Below, piece after piece: positions 1 through 4,567 of a DNA stretch of 5,861 nt (position 1 is its first letter; each line of letters opens with the position of its first letter). Under the pieces are notes generated by a model. That model saw only the letters and a program-made list of their open reading frames with translations, had not been told where the DNA came from and ran no database searches. The position numbers and the translations under genes were made by a program. The DNA comes from Candidatus Aenigmatarchaeota archaeon (GTDB lineage Archaea; Aenigmatarchaeota; Aenigmatarchaeia; GW2011-AR5), in contig JACQNX010000053.1 of NCBI GenBank assembly GCA_016202875.1, positions 1 to 5,861 on the forward strand. The letters are read 5' to 3'.

Positions 1-2
1 AA

Positions 3-50
3 ACAGAGCACTACAAAAAATACCATGATTTGAATCTTCAAAGAACATGA
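3..50 (+). CDS. C-terminal fragment of an upstream gene (partial)
   Basis: An open frame enters from the left edge and ends at TGA 48-50. Only 15 residues are visible, ending TEHYKKYHDLNLQRT. Its stop overlaps the ATG of the next small ORF as ATGA (47-50), an overlap typical of co-translated archaeal and bacterial genes. That overlap is the main reason to believe the fragment is coding. The other two forward frames stop at 26-28 and 31-33. The fragment is too short to suggest a function. Confidence 0.5.
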   Translation, partial: TEHYKKYHDLNLQRT

Positions 51-151
51 GAAAGAAAGGAGACAAGATCGAGATTGAGACAAAGAAATATTACATTCTG
101 TGCAAGCTCGAAGAACAAACGCTGTGGGTGATAAATGCTAAAAGGAGCTGA
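47..151 (+). CDS. Small hypothetical protein, 34 aa, between two overlapping genes
   Basis: This 34-residue ORF begins at ATG 47 inside the ATGA overlap with the upstream fragment. It ends at TGA 149-151, which overlaps the ATG at 151 of the next gene as TGATG. It is rich in Lys and Glu, with a central stretch of alternating hydrophobic residues (KYYILCKLEEQTLWVINAKR) that would suit a beta-hairpin. It has no recognisable motif, signal peptide or membrane segment. No Shine-Dalgarno precedes it, so translation would depend on coupling to the upstream gene. Overlap on both sides suggests a real operon member. A frameshifted tail of the upstream gene is the main alternative. Lying next to an AbrB-type protein it could be part of a regulator or toxin-antitoxin-like pair, but nothing in its sequence shows this. 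Confidence 0.45.
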   Translation: MRKKGDKIEIETKKYYILCKLEEQTLWVINAKRS

Positions 152-152
152 T
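144..152 (+). promoter_or_regulatory. Ribosome binding site deciding the AbrB start
   Basis: GGAGCTGAT matches the complement of the archaeal 16S rRNA tail (GGAGGTGAT) at 8 of 9 positions. It leaves about 6 bases before ATG 157, whereas the ATG at 151 falls inside the site. This favours 157 as the start of the zinc-ribbon/AbrB gene. Confidence 0.55.
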
Positions 153-156
153 GCGT

Positions 157-474
157 ATGAAATGTCCTGAATGCACGAAGAAACTGAAAAAAATCGAGAT
201 TCAAGTAGAAGGCGCTGAAAGCAAGGCAATAAGCTATCAGTGCGATTGCGGGTATGCGGAATTCGAAAAAGAATCTGCAGCCAAAGTAGTCAAGGAACTG
301 AAGCTTAAGGAAAGTCCACTGAAAATAAAGCAAAAAATTGTAAAATTGTCGGGGGACCGTCTGGGCTTCTATTTCAATAGTCATATTGTCAGAAGCCTGA
401 AACTGAAGCCAGGAGAAGAAGTTTACGTTTCTGTTCCAGACAAAAAGCACATTGTCCTGAAATTGGAAGAATGA
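157..474 (+). CDS. Zinc-ribbon / AbrB-SpoVT-type DNA-binding protein
   Basis: A 105-residue protein with two parts. The N-terminus is a probable zinc ribbon with Cys at 3 and 6 (CPEC) and at 29 and 31 (CDCG). A basic helical linker (about 37-60) leads to a C-terminal swapped-hairpin AbrB/MazE/SpoVT domain (about 61-104), seen in the pattern VKLSGDRLGFYFNSHIVRSL, then LKPGEEVYVSVPD, then HIVLKLE. AbrB-type domains dimerise to bind DNA and act as transcription regulators or antitoxins; the target here is unknown. An in-frame ATG lies at 151, but a GGAGCTGAT sequence (144-152), one mismatch from the archaeal anti-Shine-Dalgarno complement, would overlap it. The ATG at 157 is spaced correctly, so I chose 157. 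The start overlaps or abuts the 34-aa ORF, which suggests operon expression from outside the window. Domain assignment is firm; the role is inferred. Confidence 0.85.
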   Translation: MKCPECTKKLKKIEIQVEGAESKAISYQCDCGYAEFEKESAAKVVKELKLKESPLKIKQKIVKLSGDRLGFYFNSHIVRSLKLKPGEEVYVSVPDKKHIVLKLEE

Positions 475-505
475 AAATTTGCCCAGTCGAAGACTGAAGA
501 GCAGG

Positions 506-964
506 TCAGACAAAGATGGGATCCTGCAGAAACTTTGCATCCTGTTTCCTTTCAATTGTCGCATGTAACTCTCTTACTGCTTTTTCCATTAATGGAGCCC
601 CGATAAAAGCGACTAAAGAGGGATCTATCTTGTCATTAAATTCTATTTCATACTCATCAGTGCGGTCCCAGGCCGCGCCGCCTCTTTTTCGCGCCTCAAA
701 AAATCCACGACGTCTGGAAACCCGCACAACGAGAAAATCATAGTCAGGTACTGGTTTTGTCTTCATTAGCGCGTTTAGCGCGCCTGCTTCAGCTGCAGTT
801 CTTGCGCAATAACCAAAGATGCATCTGGAACCACGTCCCTTCGTATAACTATCGGTCCTAAATTGAGGACTCGCTTTATCATAACCTGCCTGAAAAAGCA
901 AAGCGCATGCAACAGCTTCATCGCTTACCTCTGGGACAGTTATTCTGCAGGATTTGTATTCCAT
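506..964 (-). CDS. Hypothetical protein, 152 aa, unrecognised
   Basis: I do not recognise a family. The protein is soluble, with no signal peptide or membrane segment. It opens with a likely beta-strand (SCRITVP, 5-11), then an Ala-rich helix (about 14-27). A Gly/Arg/Cys segment follows (about 42-53, GRGSRCIFGYC), then a second Ala-rich helix (56-68). A hydrophobic strand (DFLVVRVSRRRGFFEARKR, 76-94) is strongly basic, and an acidic strand (DEYEIEFND) sits near 103-111. Cys at 6, 20, 48 and 53 are not spaced like a standard zinc site. The mixed strand/helix order suggests a small alpha/beta domain. The start at 964 is supported by a TATA-like box 23 bases upstream with no ribosome binding site, so the mRNA is probably leaderless. 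The gene converges with the AbrB gene across about 30 bases. Confidence 0.75.
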   Translation of the reverse strand: MEYKSCRITVPEVSDEAVACALLFQAGYDKASPQFRTDSYTKGRGSRCIFGYCARTAAEAGALNALMKTKPVPDYDFLVVRVSRRRGFFEARKRGGAAWDRTDEYEIEFNDKIDPSLVAFIGAPLMEKAVRELHATIERKQDAKFLQDPIFV

Positions 965-982
965 TGGGAATTATTGTAATGG

Positions 983-991
983 AAAATATAA
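983..991 (-). promoter_or_regulatory. TATA-like box for the 152-aa gene
   Basis: TTATATTTT on the minus strand is centred 23 bases upstream of the ATG at 964, with no Shine-Dalgarno between. This fits transcription starting at or next to the start codon. A second AT-rich match lies further upstream at about 1001-1012. Confidence 0.5.
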
Positions 992-1078
992 GAAACTGTG
1001 AAATAAATATAAGTCAGGTTGTACCCACTTGAACTCATCACTCCTCGTAAATTCCGTAAAACCAAGTCCTTGATTATC

Positions 1079-1087
1079 TTTATAAAC
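1079..1087 (+). promoter_or_regulatory. TATA-like box for the 78-aa membrane protein
   Basis: TTTATAAAC on the plus strand is centred at 1083. That predicts transcription from about 1105-1110 and a short leader that still contains the GAGGTG ribosome binding site. The near-repeat CGTAAATTCCGTAAAA (1047-1062) lies just upstream and could be an operator, but this is weak. Confidence 0.5.
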
Positions 1088-1107
1088 CCCCAAATACAAG
1101 AGTAATT

Positions 1108-1113
1108 GAGGTG
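1108..1113 (+). promoter_or_regulatory. Ribosome binding site GAGGTG deciding the start at 1122
   Basis: GAGGTG lies 8 bases before ATG 1122. The in-frame GTG at 1113 falls inside the site, so it is unlikely to be the start. The same sequence and spacing recur before ATG 2529. Confidence 0.6.
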
Positions 1114-1121
1114 TGTTGAAA

Positions 1122-1358
1122 ATGGCAAAAGCAGCAGGCAAAAGATGCAATTGCAATCCGGGCTGGCTTATTGTCGCAGTAATTCTTCTGACACTAGGCC
1201 TCTACGCGCTTGTGGCTGGATTTTCAGCACAGTTCCAGCTAGGAGCAGGCGCTTCAACAGTGCTTCCATGGTACTTTGTCGGTATATTACTTGTCGTCTT
1301 CGGCAAAATTACCAAGTGGAAAAGTCATGGCACATGCCCGGTTCATAGCATGAGGTAA
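1122..1358 (+). CDS. Small membrane protein, 78 aa, two transmembrane helices, Cys-rich ends
   Basis: Two clear hydrophobic segments are present: about residues 15-36 (PGWLIVAVILLTLGLYALVAG) and about 46-63 (VLPWYFVGILLVVFGKI). A short Gly/Ala loop joins them. The N-terminal tail is basic and carries Cys-Asn-Cys (RCNCN, about 8-12), and the short C-terminal tail carries KSHGTCPVH. If the helices form a hairpin, both Cys-containing tails lie on the same side, so they could share a metal or form a disulfide. This is inference. I cannot name a family. Start 1122 is preferred over GTG 1113 because of the GAGGTG site 8 bases before it. A TATA-like box precedes it, and a long T-rich tract follows the stop, so it is probably transcribed alone. 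Confidence 0.8.
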   Translation: MAKAAGKRCNCNPGWLIVAVILLTLGLYALVAGFSAQFQLGAGASTVLPWYFVGILLVVFGKITKWKSHGTCPVHSMR

Positions 1359-1371
1359 GAATTCTTCGCGT

Positions 1372-1416
1372 ATTCTTTTTTCTTTCTTAACTTTATTTCT
1401 CCTTTTTTCCTGTTTT
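1372..1416 (+). terminator. T-rich terminator after the 78-aa membrane protein
   Basis: A pyrimidine-rich stretch with several runs of T (up to six) starts 14 bases after the stop at 1358 and runs to the stop codon of the converging lipoprotein gene. Archaeal intrinsic termination uses such T tracts without a hairpin. No convincing hairpin is visible. Confidence 0.6.
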
Positions 1417-1857
1417 CTATTTTGTCTGGAAATAAAACGCCGCCTTATTGCCTAGAGTAATGTTATTATTTCTTGTGTAATTTGCATTTACTTCCAAAAC
1501 ATAGCGGGCAGGGGCATTGGAAAGATATGAGGAGCAGGGATCTGTCTTACACGGTTCCAGCGTTGCGATGTCAACTATTTCAAACTGTTCAGAGATGAAA
1601 ATTATGTCCAATGGAATGAGCGTGTTCTTCATCCAGAAGCTGCGGTGCTGGGCATCAGGGAATACAAACAGCATGCCGCTGTTTTCAGGAAGCGAAGGCC
1701 TGTTCATGAGGCCTGTTGCCCACTCATCAGGGCCGTTTGCCACCTCAACAGAAACTGTTTTCTGACCTGTGGTTGTAGAGAGGATGACCTCTGTCTGCTG
1801 CTGGGAAACGCAGCCTGTTATTACCAGAACTACATACAAAAGAACTATTTTTTCCAT
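1417..1857 (-). CDS. DUF192-family lipoprotein
   Basis: A 146-residue protein with a lipoprotein signal: hydrophobic residues 4-14 and a lipobox ITGC ending at Cys16, after which the chain is polar. This implies export and lipid anchoring to the outside of the membrane. The rest is a nearly complete DUF192 domain (about 34-145). Visible family marks are the GLMNR turn (about 49-53), GMLFVFPD, the core FWMKNTLIPLDIIFI (about 74-88), the PCKTDPC cysteine pair (about 102-108) and PARYVLEVNA (about 116-125). The biochemical role of DUF192 is unknown to me. Its usual length is about 110-170 residues, so this copy is full length. Start 1857 is supported by a TATA-like box about 23 bases upstream. 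The gene diverges from the methyltransferase-like gene and converges with the T tract at 1372-1416. Confidence 0.93.
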   Translation of the reverse strand: MEKIVLLYVVLVITGCVSQQQTEVILSTTTGQKTVSVEVANGPDEWATGLMNRPSLPENSGMLFVFPDAQHRSFWMKNTLIPLDIIFISEQFEIVDIATLEPCKTDPCSSYLSNAPARYVLEVNANYTRNNNITLGNKAAFYFQTK

Positions 1858-1875
1858 TTATAACACCAGAGCTGC

Positions 1876-1885
1876 TTTTATACTT
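1876..1885. promoter_or_regulatory. TATA-like box shared by two divergent genes
   Basis: TTTTATACTT is centred at about 1880. It lies 23 bases from the lipoprotein ATG (1857, minus strand, where it reads AAGTATAAAA) and 25 bases from the methyltransferase-like ATG (1905, plus strand). The whole gap is 47 bases, with no second good box and no ribosome binding site on either side. The minus-strand reading is closer to the usual TATA sequence. Confidence 0.55.
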
Positions 1886-1904
1886 CGTCTTCAGAATTAT
1901 TAAA

Positions 1905-2477
1905 ATGTTCGTTGAGCTTGTCTATCAGATAATCGCATCCGTATTAACCATGTTCTTTCTGCCTCTCCCTCTATTCTGGATCGTCCTTCACAGAAACATA
2001 GCGCATTTCAGGAGACATAGAACGCACGCGCTTTACATGAAAGCTGCCATGCTTGCTGTTGCTGCTGTTTTCGCTGCTTTTAACTTAAGAGAGTTAGCAG
2101 CAGCAATAGAAACAGATATGATGACAAAAACAGTTGGAGCTGCTTTATTTGCGCTGAGTATGTATCTCACCTACAAGACAACAAAACTCATGGGCAGAGA
2201 TATGCTGATAGGTGTGGCAGAACTGAAAAATGACAAGAGATTGCTGACCAAAGATCTTTACAGGTCTGTCAGGCATCCGCGTTACCTCACCGTGTTCATT
2301 TTCCTGTTTGGCGTCTTTCTCATTACAGGCATTTTGTCTATTTTCTACATCTTTATTTATTCTGTTGTTATGTTCCACTTTGTAACGGTCGAAGAAGAGA
2401 GGGAGCTGGAAAAAAGACTTGGCAAGAAGTACAAGCTGTACAAAAAGAGAACAGGACGTTTTTTGCCGAAGATTTAA
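1905..2477 (+). CDS. ICMT/PEMT-like integral membrane methyltransferase
   Basis: A 190-residue membrane protein with hydrophobic segments near residues 8-28, 45-66, 75-92 and 128-158, the last long enough to be a helical hairpin. The C-terminal half carries the marks of the isoprenylcysteine carboxyl methyltransferase / phospholipid methyltransferase superfamily: SVRHPRYL (121-128), then VEEERELEKRLGKKYKLYKKR (162-182), ending RTGRFLPKI. In this superfamily these residues bind S-adenosylmethionine at the membrane surface. The substrate cannot be read from the sequence. Archaeal members may act on lipids or other membrane substrates rather than prenylated proteins, so I give no gene symbol. 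Length fits a complete member. The start is supported by the shared TATA-like box 25 bases upstream, with a probable leaderless mRNA. Confidence 0.88.
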   Translation: MFVELVYQIIASVLTMFFLPLPLFWIVLHRNIAHFRRHRTHALYMKAAMLAVAAVFAAFNLRELAAAIETDMMTKTVGAALFALSMYLTYKTTKLMGRDMLIGVAELKNDKRLLTKDLYRSVRHPRYLTVFIFLFGVFLITGILSIFYIFIYSVVMFHFVTVEEERELEKRLGKKYKLYKKRTGRFLPKI

Positions 2478-2480
2478 ATA
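2473..2480 (+). promoter_or_regulatory. TATA-like box for the 110-aa gene, overlapping the previous stop codon
   Basis: TTTAAATA includes the TAA stop (2475-2477) of the methyltransferase-like gene. A start of transcription near 2502 would give a leader of about 27 bases containing the GAGGTG site. A second candidate, CTTATAC at 2499-2505, would give an almost leaderless mRNA instead. Confidence 0.45.
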
Positions 2481-2514
2481 GATTTCTGCTAGAGTTAGCT
2501 TATACGATTCTAAT

Positions 2515-2520
2515 GAGGTG
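2515..2520 (+). promoter_or_regulatory. Ribosome binding site GAGGTG deciding the start at 2529
   Basis: GAGGTG lies 8 bases before ATG 2529. The nearer ATG at 2524 opens a frame that stops after 12 codons, so 2529 is the functional start. Confidence 0.6.
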
Positions 2521-2528
2521 AAAATGAG

Positions 2529-2861
2529 ATGCAACGATCAGTTCAGTTACTCCGATACGTAGAACAGGCAATTGCTGGCGGCCTTGTTGGTAAAGAACCA
2601 TACAATCTGCTAACCAGAAGAGCGTGGAGAGAACTTGCAAGACATGTATACGCAGATGAAACTGTTCCAAATCCACATACAGGCTGTACATGGCTACCAA
2701 GAGGAACGCAGGTCAGTTATGGCAGATCTGCAAAAAGAGTTTTATGTGGAGTATTGCTCTCAGCTGTCGATGAACACCGGTATGTGGAAAATCAGGTTCC
2801 TCACTTTGACGAAGCTGGGAAAGTATACGTGAGGCTATGGGGCCGCCCTCCAAGGCATTAA
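2529..2861 (+). CDS. Hypothetical basic protein, 110 aa, unrecognised
   Basis: I do not recognise a family. The N-terminal half is probably helical: LLRYVEQAIAGG (8-18) and NLLTRRAWRELARHVYA (26-42), the second strongly basic. A Pro/Gly/Thr-rich turn (VPNPHTGCTWLPRGT, 46-60) is followed by a basic helix or strand (SAKRVLCGVLLSAVDEH, 67-83), and the C-terminus is basic (YVRLWGRPPRH). There is no signal peptide or membrane segment. The net charge and a possible helix-turn-helix-like N-terminus would allow nucleic-acid binding, but no signature motif is present. Codon choice (AGA for Arg, mixed third positions) looks coding. A 65-residue ORF in another frame (2635-2832) lacks a binding site or promoter and is taken as a shadow. 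The gene starts 51 bases after the methyltransferase-like gene on the same strand. Confidence 0.65.
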   Translation: MQRSVQLLRYVEQAIAGGLVGKEPYNLLTRRAWRELARHVYADETVPNPHTGCTWLPRGTQVSYGRSAKRVLCGVLLSAVDEHRYVENQVPHFDEAGKVYVRLWGRPPRH

Positions 2862-2870
2862 GTTGTCCAA

Positions 2871-2881
2871 TAAAAATAAAT
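2871..2881 (-). terminator. T-rich tract downstream of the HIT gene
   Basis: On the minus strand ATTTATTTTTA lies about 30 bases after the stop of the HIT gene, in the 49-base convergent gap. It is a weak candidate for an archaeal T-tract terminator. Confidence 0.35.
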
Positions 2882-2910
2882 CTTGTAATAGGAACCTCTA
2901 TCCAATCAAA

Positions 2911-3432
2911 TCACAAATCCAGTTCCCAGTCCTTAAGCATCTTCTTTGTTCTGTCTTCTTCTTTTTCAACAGGCTTTGCCTCTTGTTCTGGCTCAGGCTC
3001 AGGAGCCTGCTCCTTCACTGGCTCTGCATCCTTGATCTTTTTGTATACTGCATCAATATTCTCTTTTGGCGGATTCCTTACTATGGAGTGCATGGACCCG
3101 CCGCCATCGCCATCGAAGCGGGGAATTACGTGCACATGCACATGAGGAATAGCCTGCCCGCCTGCTTTTTCCTGGTTCAGGCCGATATTAAAGCCGTCAC
3201 ACTTGAGGCCTGCCTTGATCTGTCTGGTTGCTGTCCTGACCAATGAAAACAAAGAAGCGATATCCGCATCATTCATGTCCATAAGCGTTGCTGCATGCTT
3301 TTTTGTGATTACAACTGTATGCCCTGGTGCAACCGGGTTTATGTCCAGAAATGCTATGGCTGAGTCATTCATGCCCACAGCTTTGACAGCTATCTCCCTG
3401 CGCGCTATCTTGCAGAATATGCAGTCGTCCAT
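2911..3432 (-). CDS. HIT-family nucleotide hydrolase/transferase with an acidic C-terminal tail
   Basis: Residues 1-130 form a complete histidine-triad domain. CIFC at 4-7 begins the zinc-binding form of the family, with probable further ligands His46 (TKKH) and His97. GFNIGLNQEKAGGQ (80-93) is the nucleotide-binding segment. HVHVHVIPR (97-105) is the triad, with His99 the expected nucleophile. Members cleave or transfer nucleoside monophosphates from dinucleotides, AMP-lysine-like adducts or nucleotide sugars; the substrate here cannot be told. Residues after about 135 are unusual: a Pro/Glu/Lys-rich low-complexity linker (about 136-162), then KKMLKDWELDL at the end. Simple HIT proteins of about 110-140 residues lack this tail. 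Start 3432 has a TATA-like box 24 bases upstream and no ribosome binding site. Confidence 0.94.
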   Translation of the reverse strand: MDDCIFCKIARREIAVKAVGMNDSAIAFLDINPVAPGHTVVITKKHAATLMDMNDADIASLFSLVRTATRQIKAGLKCDGFNIGLNQEKAGGQAIPHVHVHVIPRFDGDGGGSMHSIVRNPPKENIDAVYKKIKDAEPVKEQAPEPEPEQEAKPVEKEEDRTKKMLKDWELDL

Positions 3433-3450
3433 GCGTTTCTGTTCTCTATT

Positions 3451-3460
3451 ATTTATTTAA
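3451..3460 (-). promoter_or_regulatory. TATA-like box for the HIT gene
   Basis: TTAAATAAAT on the minus strand is centred about 24 bases upstream of ATG 3432, with no Shine-Dalgarno between, which suggests a leaderless mRNA. Confidence 0.55.
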
Positions 3461-3529
3461 GGCTTCAAGAGGTATACAACGGCGCGCGAGAAATCACAAT
3501 CAAAACAGGTATTTACATCAGAAAAACGC

Positions 3530-4018
3530 TTAAACTCTGCCCAGGTTAACAGTCACGGTTTTTGCACCTGCTGTGTTATACGGACTGATGAAGGACATGG
3601 AGAGCCTTACAGGCAAACATTCAGTGGCACTGATTGCATGGCTTTCTAATGTGTGCAGGCTGCTATCAGCATGAACATGAAACATGCCGCCGCTTACATA
3701 TCCCGCCGGCGCGGTAGTGGCTGTGAAATTCCAGTGAACAGTGCCGCCTACTGCACTGGTGTCTTTTATATAGAAATTCTTAACTACTGATACACTCGGT
3801 CCGAAGCTGCCAAGATCTTCTGAGCCGCCACTTGCTATCGCAGATGTGCAACCACTGTTACTGTAACCTGCAAAATTTGCTGTGCTGCCTGTGGTCCCCC
3901 CAGTTATGGTAAATGTAAAGGTACGTGACCATGTGATGCTTGTTACACTGGCCATACCGACACTGGCGATCAGGATAAGAAACAGTGATGTCATGGAAAC
4001 TTTTTCGGACTTTTTCAT
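3530..4018 (-). CDS. Secreted beta-rich protein, possibly a surface or filament subunit
   Basis: A 162-residue exported protein. A basic start (MKKSEK) and a hydrophobic core (about 9-22) form a Sec-type signal peptide, with likely cleavage after GMA at residue 23. The mature chain is Gly/Ser/Thr-rich and made of alternating strand-like segments: SITWSRTFTFTI (27-38), SVSVVKNFYIKDT (75-87), TVHWNFTATT (93-102), PVRLSMSFIS (136-145) and AKTVTVNLGRV (152-162). The layout recalls Ig/jelly-roll secreted proteins, including archaeal TasA-like bundling-pilus subunits, but I cannot confirm membership. The only two cysteines (57 and 134) would form one disulfide. One N-glycosylation sequon is present (NFT, 97-99). 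There is no C-terminal anchor. The first strand is nearly repeated in the 45-residue peptide gene just upstream. The gene has its own TATA-like box, 26 bases before the ATG. Confidence 0.8.
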   Translation of the reverse strand: MKKSEKVSMTSLFLILIASVGMASVTSITWSRTFTFTITGGTTGSTANFAGYSNSGCTSAIASGGSEDLGSFGPSVSVVKNFYIKDTSAVGGTVHWNFTATTAPAGYVSGGMFHVHADSSLHTLESHAISATECLPVRLSMSFISPYNTAGAKTVTVNLGRV

Positions 4019-4039
4019 AATTCTAATCCTATAAGGCGG

Positions 4040-4048
4040 TATATAAAG
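4040..4048 (-). promoter_or_regulatory. TATA-like box for the secreted beta-rich protein
   Basis: CTTTATATA on the minus strand is centred 26 bases upstream of ATG 4018 and begins just after the stop of the 45-aa peptide gene. It is one of the best TATA matches in the window, so the gene is transcribed from its own promoter and is probably leaderless. Confidence 0.65.
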
Positions 4049-4049
4049 G

Positions 4050-4187
4050 TTACGAAATCCCGAATGTGAAGGTGCGCGACCATGTCACAGAAGAAACGTG
4101 GGCAAACACAGCGCCTGCGAGCAGCACAACGAATAAAACAAGAACCCAAAAAAGCAGGCGATTACTGACGATCTTGGCCCATTGCAT
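4050..4187 (-). CDS. 45-aa secreted peptide sharing one beta-strand with the neighbouring secreted protein
   Basis: The ORF runs from ATG 4187 to TAA 4050-4052. Residues 11-29 are hydrophobic and end in GAVFA, a good signal-peptidase site. This would release a 16-residue peptide beginning HVSSVTWSRTFTF. Residues 31-44 match residues 25-38 of the adjacent secreted protein at 11 of 14 positions, starting just after its own signal peptide. In the eight-residue core TWSRTFTF (4062-4085 against 3911-3934) the DNA differs at four bases, all synonymous third positions, so the peptide sequence has been conserved. The two signal peptides are otherwise unlike. The gene has its own TATA-like box 25 bases upstream. 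It could be a genuine small secreted strand or the remnant of a shortened paralogue. No frame after its stop continues the similarity. Confidence 0.6.
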   Translation of the reverse strand: MQWAKIVSNRLLFWVLVLFVVLLAGAVFAHVSSVTWSRTFTFGIS

Positions 4188-4207
4188 AATTCACGTTGGA
4201 AAGATAT

Positions 4208-4217
4208 CTTTTAAAAG
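4208..4217 (-). promoter_or_regulatory. TATA-like box for the 45-aa peptide
   Basis: The palindrome CTTTTAAAAG is centred about 25 bases upstream of ATG 4187, within the 45-base gap after the three-helix membrane protein gene. Spacing matches the other leaderless starts in the window and supports the short ORF. Confidence 0.5.
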
Positions 4218-4232
4218 TCAATGACAAAACTT

Positions 4233-4517
4233 TCAGCTGTAAATAGTCGGCACAATTAAAACAGCGGTTACAACAACTGCAATGGCGAGGGACAGATAGA
4301 TAAGGACATGCAATGCTCTCTCGTGGGCTTCAAGGCTGCTGATATTGAAGCGGAATTTGTAGATAAGCAGGAACAGCGCAGGCAACAACGTGACAAAAGC
4401 AAATAAGAGCAGTTCGCTTCCAAGAAGGCCGAGCGAGATGCCTGCCAGGACGAAGTTCATGCCTAGGGCGAATATGATGACATAAAGCAATAAGGCGTAA
4501 GCCATGAACCGCTGCAT
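4233..4517 (-). CDS. Small membrane protein, 94 aa, three transmembrane helices
   Basis: The protein is mostly hydrophobic, with helices at about 5-27, 32-53 and 68-90. A short basic/acidic loop (KFRFNISSLEAHERALH, about 54-70) separates the second and third. There are no charged residues within the helices and no recognisable motif, so it may be a small membrane subunit of unknown role. The open frame extends upstream to 4697, but that extension overlaps the next gene. The ATG at 4517 has a TATA-like box about 27 bases before it, so I take 4517 as the start. An internal ATG at 4505 is also possible. I do not recognise the family. Confidence 0.78.
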   Translation of the reverse strand: MQRFMAYALLLYVIIFALGMNFVLAGISLGLLGSELLLFAFVTLLPALFLLIYKFRFNISSLEAHERALHVLIYLSLAIAVVVTAVLIVPTIYS

Positions 4518-4540
4518 GATATCTAATTTGATGGGATCTG

Positions 4541-4548
4541 TATAAATA
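4541..4548 (-). promoter_or_regulatory. TATA-like box deciding the start at 4517
   Basis: TATTTATA on the minus strand is centred about 27 bases upstream of ATG 4517 and lies in the 50-base gap after the 121-aa gene. It supports a leaderless mRNA starting near 4517 instead of the longer frame from 4697. Confidence 0.55.
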
Positions 4549-4567
4549 ATTTTGAATGGCGGAAAAC

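Noticed and set aside
91..564. 157-aa open frame on the minus strand
   Set aside because: It covers the clear zinc-ribbon/AbrB gene on the other strand, is rich in Phe and Leu as expected for the antisense of Lys/Glu codons, and has no promoter or ribosome binding site.
940..1038. 32-aa minus-strand ORF preceded by GAGGAGTG, overlapping the start of the 152-aa gene
   Set aside because: The GGAG-like sequence abuts the ATG with no spacing, the peptide has no recognisable character, and the 964 start has its own well-placed TATA-like box.
1021..1075. Possible tRNA or small RNA in the divergent gap (short ACTTG/CAAGT pairing)
   Set aside because: Only a 5-base stem could be found, with no T-loop, anticodon stem or acceptor pairing.
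2635..2832. 65-aa plus-strand ORF in another frame within the 110-aa gene
   Set aside because: It has no ribosome binding site or promoter, while the 110-aa frame has both and spans it completely. The choice is not certain because neither product is recognised.
2863..3246. Open frames on the plus strand opposite the HIT gene (also 2837-3145 and 3203-3460)
   Set aside because: The minus-strand HIT domain is unmistakable, and these frames are low-quality antisense translations.
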